Assembly (NCBI RefSeq): GCF_040939455.1
Contig: NC_134120.1
Location: forward strand, 54,823,001 to 54,887,000
DNA from: Microcebus murinus
Lineage: Eukaryota; Chordata; Mammalia; Primates; Cheirogaleidae
DNA length: 64,000 nucleotides
Direction: 5' to 3'
In this document: positions 52,885 through 64,000 of the stretch, one piece after another
Position numbering within the stretch: position 1 is the first letter of the stretch
Layout: each line of letters opens with the position of its first letter
Program-made: the position numbers and the translations under genes
The notes under the pieces: model-generated
Seen by the model: the letters and a program-made list of their open reading frames with translations, nothing else
Databases searched by the model: none
Told to the model about the DNA's origin: nothing

Positions 52885-53035
52885 CTGTCTAATCTTAGGC
52901 ATATTAGTTAATATGTGAGTTATTAGTTACTTGTGAGTTGTGGTAAGGGTTAAATGAGTTAATATATAAAGAAATGCATATAGAATATTGACTGGCACAG
53001 AATTAGCACTTGATAGCTATTAGCTTTAAAAATAG
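52885..53035 (+). mobile_element. MIR SINE relic
   Basis: 'ttgtggtaagggttaaatga', 'gttaatatataaagaaatgc' and 'gactggcacagaattagcac' match the second half of MIR in order. Confidence 0.6.
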
Positions 53036-53754
53036 TGAAAATCTGGCTACTCTCTGTTGCTCTGAGAGATAGAAGCTGCCCCATGGGACAGCCTCCTTTT
53101 GTCTCTTTTCTTACTTTAAAAAACTTGCTTTTGCTTTACAAGAAATTTTCACAAAAGTGAAAAATCTGAGTTAACCATTAGACATTTAAAGTATCTGGAA
53201 CCATACTTTATGTGATATTGCAGACTTATAATCTTTAAAATTAAAATATCATTTATATTTGTCATTATAGAGACATGATACCTAATCCAAGTTCACTAGT
53301 TTATAATCATGTAAGGTAGTCAAGGCATGGCTTTTTTTTCTTTATAAGCTGTATTAATAGTCATGAATGAGGTGTTTTATGCTATTTTTTTATCATATAT
53401 GTAAATCAAGATATTTGTCTTAAATATGAATCTCTCAAGTATAGACCATTATTAAGTCCTTTGAAATTCAATTTTAATCTCAGTTGAATGTGTTTAATAG
53501 TATTACTTTTTTATTCAAAACACTTATGTAAATTAACAACAGTTGAATCTCATTTAAAATATTTTATTCTAGAGCCTAGATTTCAATATACTTAATCATG
53601 AAATAAATATAGAAGTATAGAAGGTATTCCTTTGAATGCTATGTGAAGGTCACAGAGTATGGCGCCATTTTATTGGATGTTTGTGCAATTCATCTTGCCT
53701 ATATTGGGTGCCTTTTGTGTACTCATAGTCTCATAGTTGTGAGAACCAGTTTTG

Positions 53755-53830
53755 GAGACACAGAAACTTGGGTTGGAAGACCTATCCCTGACACTTACTA
53801 GCTTTATAATCATGGACAAATTTATTAATA
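53755..53830 (+). mobile_element. MIR SINE relic (core)
   Basis: 'acagaaacttgggttggaag' and 'cctgacacttactagcttta' resemble the first part of MIR up to its tRNA-derived/core border. Short. Confidence 0.5.
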
Positions 53831-54579
53831 ATAATTTATTAATATTATTATATAGTAGTAATGTGGACACAGAGATGAATAAGGCAATTTATAGACTTAT
53901 ATAAATACAGTATTCATTTTCACCTTTTACCAAGGATTTTCAGTGCAAAGTTCTCTTATTTAGTTGTAGAAACTTCTTTAAAATCATTACATACTTGCAA
54001 TAAGTTGCAGTTAGCAAATGAAACAAAGTTTATAATATTGTGTACCTGCTGCAGTCTCCACTTCTATTTCCTCTTCCTCCTCTTTGAGAAATAGTAAAAA
54101 ATATTTCACACAAGTGACTATCAATTATGACTAGTACTTTTACATGTAAAAGTGTAAATTCCACCAAACAGTAATACATGAAATAATAGGTAAAAGAAAG
54201 TTGTTTTTTGGTTCACTGTGTTTCTTCTCTCCCCTCACTCCCTGTGCCTCCTCCCACCCCATGAAAAGTCTGTATCTACATATGTCCATTGTTGGCTGAA
54301 AGACTGGTGATTTTCATTGCCATCGTTCTAAAGGATGACATACTTCCATCATAGCCCTATAATAAATGAAATAGTGCTTGGAGTCAGCTTGAATCTTTTC
54401 GTCTTCAGTCGTAACAGTACAAAGTTAAATAAGAAAAGATGTGGGATTGGACTTTGGCCTTTTTAAGTTAACATATGTGCTTTATTGAATTTGGCAGCAT
54501 TTGATATTAAATTGTATATTATTTAAATTATTTTAATTTGCATAATACATTCTCTTTTTTCTAGGCAGTGAGTAATATT

Positions 54580-54765
54580 TATCATATGCATGGTATATGC
54601 CAGACACTTTGCATAAATTCATTTAATCCTCACAACAGCCCTCTTGAGTATTAATCCTTAATCATAGATTACTGACCTATTAGTGGCAGAGCAAAGATTT
54701 GAACCTAGGGGTAATGCCAGAACCTGTGTGCTTTTCCACTACAACCAGGCTGATTGTTACTGAGT
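54580..54765 (-). mobile_element. MIR SINE, antisense
   Basis: 'catttaatcctcacaacagc', 'ttagtggcagagcaaagatt' and 'tgaacctaggggtaatgcca' follow the complement of MIR. Better preserved than the other MIR copies in the window. Confidence 0.75.
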
Positions 54766-55114
54766 ATGGGAAGTTCAGAGTCAGATGGTCTTCCTATCAG
54801 TATATAACTGAAATATGAATTTAGTATGCATTTATTTGATTTAATTACAGCTGTTAAGCGTGCCATAACTAAACTCTTCATCATCTTCATCATTGTTTGA
54901 ATATAATACTTTCTGTTGGGCAAAAAGAGTGCTGAAAATGAAATAAACTAGTATTGATTTTGGAGTGTTTTTTTTTTTTGCCATAGACCCTACCATTAAT
55001 TTAAAATTCTTAGTGAAAGAATCAATTTTCATACATGATGTTTTCCTGAAAATGTGCTTACATGTTACCTAATTTTGTACTCAAAAAATAAAGAAAATTA
55101 TTAGAACTTTTAAA

Positions 55115-55170
55115 AATACATGTTTAAAGGTACAAGTATACATGTAAAGGTAAAAGTATACATGTTTAAA
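55115..55170. repeat. Short imperfect tandem repeat
   Basis: Two to three units of the form 'acatgtttaaaggtacaagt' / 'acatgtaaaggtaaaagtat' in a row. Local slippage. Confidence 0.75.
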
Positions 55171-56154
55171 GGTTTTTGGTTTGTTTTATTCTGTACAATA
55201 ATAATGTATTGATTATTTAAAACATTTTAAAAATAGAATTTAATTAGCAAATTAATGTTTTTACTTTTTTATTATAGAAAATATATGTATTCAAATATGT
55301 ACAAAAGTAAAAAGAATAGTATTAATAACCCATGTATGCCTAAAATTACCCAGTTTTATTAGTTATCACCTTGTAGCTAATCTTGTTTTGCCCCTTCTTC
55401 ATTGCTCCCCCTCCCATTATTTTCACATCATTTTATTGGAAAATATTTCAGTAGCTATCCCTTAAAATGATAGGGCTGCTTTTTTATTGTGGTTCTAACT
55501 ATAACACCATTATCACACCTAAGCTAAATTAATTAATTGAGTTTTATTACTTTTAAATATCCAGTTATTCTGAGTTCCAGGTACCCCATAAAATCATAAG
55601 TTTTTATAAAAACTTGTTCAAAATTAGAATCAAGATACTGCTATATATTGCAATTGGTTGATATGTCTTTGCTTATCTTTTAATCTACAGATATCCTCCT
55701 CCTTTCTTTCTTAAGTTCTTGCAGTTTTTTGTTGAAATAACCTGATTATTTGCCTGGCAAATATCCACGAGTCTGGATTTTGCTTAATGCATCCTCATGG
55801 TTTCATTTAACAATGAAATTGTTAAATGAAATTGTTAAATTATGTTTTCAAATGTTTTCTTTTCTCATTTTCAAATTTTCTCAGTTTGTCTATAGTGATT
55901 TCAGTGTTGGGAAGAAAAATCTGCTTGTGGGGATTTAATGGTCCTGATCAATTTTCTTAATTTTTGTCAAGGCTGAAGTGAACATTGAACTTCTTTTGAA
56001 ACACATTTCTAGCATTTAATATTGTCATAAACTTACCATATAAATTAAAATCATTTATATGCTCATATTGCCCATAATTTTAAAACATTATTTTTCATTA
56101 CTAAGTCCTCAAAATGTTAACATATTGACAGACTTTATGGCTTTCTCTCTTTTT

Positions 56155-56171
56155 GTGTCTCTGTCTGTCTG

Positions 56172-56205
<34 letters not shown>

Positions 56206-56206
56206 T
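56155..56206. repeat. Compound TCTG/TC/TA microsatellite
   Basis: A run of tctgtctgtctgtc, then tctctctctctc, then tatatatatatata. Likely variable. Confidence 0.88.
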
Positions 56207-56817
56207 AGTACTTCATATGGTTACTCTAACTTTCATTTTCTTCACAGTTGAACAGTCTTCATTTAAGTGAGCTTCTGAAGGCTAAAGATTTTTCCACTTT
56301 TATTATATCCAGTAGTTACCTTTTTTATCTCGATTATATTACTAATGTCAGCAGTTTTTTATGTTCATAAAAATACAAATAATTATACAAACACTACTAT
56401 ATAAAATCGGTGCCATTGTATAAAATAAACTTTTGTCTGGCAAAAAAAGGTTCAGCAGCTGATGTATAAAAGCACAAGCCCAGTGTAGGAAAATAGGCCT
56501 ATCAGTGCATAATATGTGAAATGGCAGGCTATGTGAAAGCTAAAGGTGGCTTGTGAAGCAAATCAAATGGCAGATCTGTGCTCCATGTGGCAGGTAGTAT
56601 GCGAAGTAATAGCATGTGGATGAAATGTTGACACCTCTTCAAATTGGAGAGTTTAGAGAAAACATCAGCAATGAGTTAGCCAGACAGTTGTTGCCACCTG
56701 GATACTATACAAAATTGTATAGTGGATAAGTTTGTATTAGATGCTTTTCTCTCTTTCTATACTCCTCCTGCCATACTATAAGCACCCTCAATTTCTTGAT
56801 GCCTTAATATAGTTGTA

Positions 56818-57115
56818 GGGCTGGGTACACTGGCTCATGCCTATAATCCTAGCACTCTGGGAGGAGGAGGCAGGAGGATCTCTTGAGCTCAGGAGTTCAA
56901 GACCAGCCTGAGCAAGAGTGAGATGCTGTCTCTACTAAAAATAGAAAAGTTAGTTGGGCATGGTGGTGCGTCCCTGTAGTCCCAGCCACTCATAAGACTG
57001 AGGCAGGAGGATTGCTTGAACCCAGGAGTTTTGAGGTCGCTGTGAACTAGGCTGATGCCACAGCACTCTAGCCCAGGTGACAGAGTGAGATTCTGTCTCC
57101 AAAAAACAAAAAAAA
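56818..57115 (+). mobile_element. Alu SINE
   Basis: Forward dimeric Alu with a short linker ('aaaatagaaaagttag'), A-rich tail, and a short target duplication agttgta (56811-56817 and 57116-57122). Confidence 0.93.
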
Positions 57116-57124
57116 AGTTGTAAA

Positions 57125-57185
57125 ACTCAGTATACATTTATTTAATATTAAGCACCTACTTTGTGCTAGGCATTATGAAAGTAAT
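57125..57185 (-). mobile_element. Antisense L2 relic
   Basis: 'tacatttatttaatattaag' and 'cacctactttgtgctaggca' match the complement of the L2 3' end, next to the Alu at 56818. Confidence 0.45.
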
Positions 57186-58029
57186 TATAGATCGCTAGTT
57201 TATATCTAAAATGTTTGTTGAATAATGTAGAAAACAGAAGCAGAAAATTAACAGCTACCTGGGTGGATATTACCTTTCCCCCCAAAGACTCAGATTCCAT
57301 AAATAGACCTTTTTTTCCCTCAGTGACCACACTCACACCCACCCACCCACCCCATCCTCCACCGTACATATATAAAATATGAAAGTTTCTCATTCTCTGA
57401 GTGCTATAGATTTAGGCAGGTGCTGTTAATAAAGTAGTATACTTTTAAGTTTATAAGGAAGCTCAATCGTGTGTATGTATTGTGTGTCTAAACATTCATC
57501 TAGATTGTGTCAAATGCATTGGTTATATTGAGGAGTGGATAACCTTCCCTTTGCCCCTTGTCTTTTCAGGAAAATGGACAGTATTTGACTTCCTATATCC
57601 CAATGATCAGGATAACATAAAAAATGCATACTTTGTGGAGTAGTTCCAAACCAGTGGTGTTTCCAGGAGGTGTCTGGGAGCTTAACTTTATCTCATTCCA
57701 ACCCACTCCAAATAAACATATGATCTAAGTAAATTCCAGTGCAAATACATTCTCTAGACAAGTGCCCTTCCCCTCATCCCCCCACAACAGTTTACTACTT
57801 TTAATCTTGTCCTATATATAAATTCTTTAACTGCTTCTCTCCCTGGCCACTAATCTAAAATGTCTTCTAGTTAAGCAGATGGAAAATAATAAAGAGCAAC
57901 TGATCAGAATCCACATGAATATTCATGGAAGTTTGTGGAACAGAAGTAGTATACTGGTGCAGCTAATATATGCAGCAAGGAACAGTGAAAAAGGGGAGGA
58001 ATGTAGAACATACTATGAAGTCAGACAAA

Positions 58030-58180
58030 AAAAACACCCTGGGCTATCTCCCTTAATAGGTGACCTTGGAAAAGCTACTTAATGGCTCTGTTGTCTCTTA
58101 AATGGAGATGATAATGGCTGTTGTAAAGATCAAATATTATTTGCCTAGCAAATGATAGAGCTTATTAAAGAGTGGTAGTA
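58030..58180 (+). mobile_element. MIR SINE relic
   Basis: 'ggtgaccttggaaaagctac', 'ttaatggctctgttgtctct' and 'taaatggagatgataatggc' follow the MIR order. Confidence 0.65.
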
Positions 58181-58184
58181 GCAG

Positions 58185-58690
58185 AGATGGTGGTCCAGAC
58201 TTTGAAAAGTCTTCCCCCATCTCTGGAGTTTTTATGTTATCCTACAGTGGGAGCCCTCAGATAACAGACATAATATGATCAATAGTGCTGGGAACATTGT
58301 GGTTTAATGTAGTTACTGATCTAGGCAAGAAGTGTTGAGAGCTGGAGCTGGGACAGTAGTAGTAGGAATAGAGAGAAGATGAATTTAAAAGATAGTCCAG
58401 AGATTGAAACTTCGAATTTGGAAGTTGAAGAATTGAGAAAGAGTTGAAGTGACACTGAGATTTTTTATTTGAATAACCAGATTGGTTGTTACACCACACA
58501 GGTAAGGAATACTGGCTTTAAGCAGCAAGAGAAAGCACTGGTGGAAGGGAAAGTAATGAGTTGAATATTTTCAGTCTTGGTTTGGAAGTAGTTGAAAGAA
58601 GTCTAGGAAGTTCCAGGTTAGTCATTTGAATTTCAGAGCAAAGGTGGGAGGTAGAGACCTGGTCTTTACTATAAGCTCTTTAAGTTTAAA
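58185..58690 (+). repeat. Ancient unnamed interspersed repeat, copy 3
   Basis: A 'tgatctaggcaagaagtgtt' part, 'gaatagagagaagatgaatt' and 'gagattttttatttgaataa' give the same order of words as the repeats at 5630-6450 and 38700-39240, with heavy divergence. Family not named. Confidence 0.4.
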
Positions 58691-59170
58691 GTCATGGTAT
58701 ATTTAATTTTGTATCACCACCCACTCCTGAAATATATGTGACACAAATAGAATAATTGTTTTCTAAAAACGTGATTGTTAATGTGATTCACATATTTTTA
58801 AAAGCCCATCGTCTATTGACTTTCACATTAGGCACGTGAAATGCAATTTATCAGAAGCCAACATGAGAATAGATAGTATGTATCAAAACCTCTCTATTAC
58901 TTTGGAGAGATTTTTAGGGAGAGATTTACATATATACCAGTATCTCCCTACATTGGTCACACCTCTATTTGATTGCTGCTCCACTTGGATACCATACAGA
59001 AAAGATGGAAATTTATGGTAGGCTCAGCCTAAGTTATTCTTAGGCTCTCAGTAGAACTCAAATAACATTTTCACCATTCCTTAAATGTCACCAGTCTCAG
59101 TTGCAAATATCTGAACTTGCCTTGAGATATATATACAAGAGCAACTTTCAAATGTATTTAACTGTATTTA

Positions 59171-59380
59171 GTCTGGGCAACATAGTAAGACCCCCATCTC
59201 TTTAAAAAAAAGCAAAAATTAGGTATGGTGGCATGCACTTGTCCCACCTACTCAGGAGGTTCAGGCAGGGGATTGCAATGAGCCCAGGAGGCTGCAGTTA
59301 GCTATGGTCAGTACATTTCACTCCAACCTAGGTGAGAGTGAGACCTTGTCTCTTTATAAACAAATAACAAATAAATAAAT
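59171..59380 (+). mobile_element. Partial Alu (from mid-left monomer)
   Basis: Forward Alu lacking its first 80 or so bases: starts at 'gtctgggcaacatagtaaga' and ends in an A/T-rich 'aaataaataaat' tail. Diverged old copy. Confidence 0.85.
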
Positions 59381-60914
59381 CTTTATTTTTTCATGGAGAA
59401 GAAAAATGCTTTAATAAAAATTTTAATGTTTTAACAATTGCTTAACCTTTCTGTTTCTCATTTTCCTTCCTAGTTTCCCAAAATAAAATTGAGAATAAAC
59501 TGAAATGATAAACATTAAATTTTTTAAAGGAGTGTTTTTGTCATAAATATCTAAAATGTTTTAAATACAGGTTCAAATTTAGTGATTAGATATCAGAGAC
59601 TAAAAATTGAAATAAAATGGAAAATAACAGTATACTGATAACCATGGCCATTTTTGACTTATAGGAATTTGAGGATTTGGAGGTTTGGGGTGATTTTTTT
59701 TTTCCACTATAACAGTCATCTACTAAGGCAAAACCTTTTTTGAAAATTTACTGTCCCATTAGTATCCAGGACCACGTTGATCTATGTTTCTGAGTGGTTA
59801 AAGCAAATGAAAAAATTGGAAGCTGCTTAAGGAAGCAAAGGGTCTGCCGGGACTACAAGAAAATGGTGTCATGGCGATAGTGGTTTTTGCTGAGGTTCCC
59901 AGCCTCTCTGCAAGTAGCACAGGGTTGTTGCAGACAGTGCTGAGAAAATAGTGTGCAGAGGGGTGGACCCTGGTGAGCATGTGTGACTTGGTACCCAGAG
60001 CCAGGTGACAGTTCACCTGTGGACTCATCATAGACATTAATGTCAGGCTAAGTTATTTACTTTAGAATTTATATTCTCTCCTTTTAAAAACGTGGGAATC
60101 TTTTAAAAAGAATTACTAGAAAAAAGGTATATCTGCATTGGAGAGCATTATTTCAAGTTGGTGAACCAGAAACACAAATGACAGATAATGCATCTCTTAG
60201 TGTATACATATATGTATAACTTCCTTAAGAGAATTCTCATTGAATCTCTAATGCATATGTTCAAAACTAGTAAACACTAGGATAGAATGTTAAGTGAAAC
60301 ATACATAAGATTATATGTGTAGTATAATTGAAGTAATATATTAATATGCATAGGCATAAAAGACTAGAAAACAGACTGAAGAAATTATAAAGTCGCATTA
60401 CACAGAAGGAAATACAAACACGTGGAAAAATAAGCCACACCAGTAATCAAAAAACTCAAACCAAATAGTGGTACTATTTTATACCTACTAGTGAATTTAA
60501 AAAAATTTTTTCTAATGATAAAAGTAATACATCTTTTGTGCTAGGAATTTGGAAAATAGAGAAAAGCTTAAAGAAGACAATAAAAATCATCCACAAAATT
60601 TCTCTAACCAGAATTTATGATATATTTTGATGTTTCCTTTGTTTTTTCCTACACACACAAAAAAATACACACATGATGCACTACTGTTTGAGTAATAGCA
60701 TGTTTTAACGTTTTTCTACATTATTAAATGTAATTAAATGGAAAGTATTTTTAACATATATACAAGCATTTATAATTTCAAAAAGGTTTTTTATACTATG
60801 TCAGAATAACTATCACCCATTGGCACATTTTAGGGACTACAGTGTCTTTCAACTTAATTTTTTTTAAGCTGGTGAGATCTGTGGATTGTATATTTTGAGG
60901 TTTTGGGGGCATTA

Positions 60915-61020
60915 GGGTTTTTTTCCCCACAATATTATGGGGATACAATGTTTTAGCTACAGACTCGCTTTTGTACAGTTTGAGTCAAAGTTATAAGTAT
61001 GCCCGTTACCACTTTGTAAT
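60915..61020 (-). mobile_element. L1 3' end fragment, strepsirrhine type
   Basis: 'atattatggggatacaatgt', 'tgtacagtttgagtcaaagt' and 'tataagtatgcccgttacc' are the complement of the lemur-type L1 3' UTR, like 14010-14150. Severely 5'-truncated. Confidence 0.65.
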
Positions 61021-62082
61021 GATACTATCTTAGAACATTCCCACATCTCCAGAAAAGATTGTGATCTCTAAGATCCTCCTACAGTGCCAAATACCTTGTA
61101 GACGCTCAAAAGTCCTCCTGGAATTTGAATTTTCATGTGAGAATATTTGGGAGCTAGATTACTTTAGAGGAAGCTTAATATATTAAAATGTATAATTTTA
61201 ATATTAAATACTTAGCAAATGAAGTCTCTATCATTATTTTAGTAAGTTTGGGGAGGTTCCCTCTTGGTTAGAGGCCTCAGTTTTCATTTCCCTTAGAGTC
61301 TTGAGTTTTCTTTTCAATTAGAGGCACCATGTATAAAACATTTCAGGTAGGAAAAGATGCTAACCTGGGAAGAAGAAAATTAATTTTGTTAAAAAAAGAA
61401 GTAATGAAGTAAAATCAGCAATGCTGTGGCTATATACAATAACTTGGAGGCAATATCATAAAATTAGATTTCTATGTACTTAAAAATATATAGTAATTGA
61501 GCCCATTATTTCCCACATTGTACTAAATCATTTTAGTATCAAGTCTAAATTATAGATGAGGAAAACTAAGAAACAGCAATTTTTATAAAATTATATATTC
61601 AATTTACTTGTTACAATCTTAGGTAATTGGTTATATTTTAGTTTTTCTGTTTTTTCCCATAAATAGTCATATTTCTTGTATGACCATTAAACCATTCACC
61701 TTTAAGTTATTATACTTTATGGAAATCGTGCAATCCCTTACAATTTTAATAATAAATATTCTGAAACACACAAAAACAATTTATGGTGTTTACATAATTA
61801 AGCCCTTGCAGTTAATGGTTCTTGATCTGTTTTGGATCAAAGAATCTAAGTCAAGTTAAATATTCTCTTTCCAGAAAAAATGTATATGTATGAAGAATTT
61901 TATATCACATTATAGTAGTGTCTTCCCTGAATCCAGACCTATAGGTTATGAATCTACATTAAATATGTATTACATATTTTTAATTATATATTGTGAATTT
62001 AATATATTGTGTGCTTTTGCAACTGTCAAACGTATCTCATCATAAAGCAGATAGTTCTACAACACTGTTGCAGAGTTCTTAA

Positions 62083-64000
<1,918 letters not shown>

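Overview
The window is an AT-rich, repeat-dense stretch of primate nuclear DNA. It carries the 5' half of the coding part of ANKRD12 (ankyrin repeat domain 12, a nuclear co-regulator) on the + strand. Eight coding exons were placed by hand from splice sites, reading-frame continuity and recognition of the protein: 3208-3294, 12407-12551, 22938-23006, 27727-27873, 30774-30974, 34691-34833, 40657-40804 and 62225-64000 (open at the window edge). Joined, they give 2,716 nt, about 905 residues, with no stop. That is a little under half of the usual roughly 2,060-residue protein. The promoter and first non-coding exon lie upstream of the window, and the rest of the giant last-but-few exon lies downstream. 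No other convincing gene and no RNA gene was seen.

The host is probably a strepsirrhine primate, most likely a lemur such as Microcebus. Many of the Alu copies are the strepsirrhine dimeric form, with an extra AT-rich linker between the monomers (for example 1336-1676, 7826-8157, 21560-21890, 24145-24453, 26551-26886). The L1 3' ends look strepsirrhine. There are also two short TTAA-flanked piggyBac-type MITEs (36662-37018 and 45057-45414); recent piggyBac activity is a known peculiarity of mouse lemur among primates.

Layout: 1-3159 is the end of intron 1 (old antisense L1, one Alu, a hAT remnant). Exon 2 at 3160-3294 holds a short uORF and the start codon. 3295-12406 contains an Alu split by a TA-flanked DNA transposon, a solo LTR and a MER5-like element. 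12552-22937 contains a Tigger-type element with an Alu inside it, a 5'-truncated L1 and several Alus. 23007-34690 carries three exons, Alus, and a larger Tigger copy with a decayed transposase C-terminus. 34834-40656 has the CpG-rich piggyBac MITE. 40805-62224 is a 21-kb intron with the second MITE, AluJ-like copies, MIR/L2 relics and long stretches with no recognisable content. The last 1.8 kb is the lysine/glutamate-rich coding exon.

The most interesting non-genic content is the DNA transposon record: two piggyBac MITEs of different apparent age in one gene, a TA-target transposon that landed inside an Alu, and Tigger copies invaded by Alus. All repeat names are by memory and pattern, without a database search.
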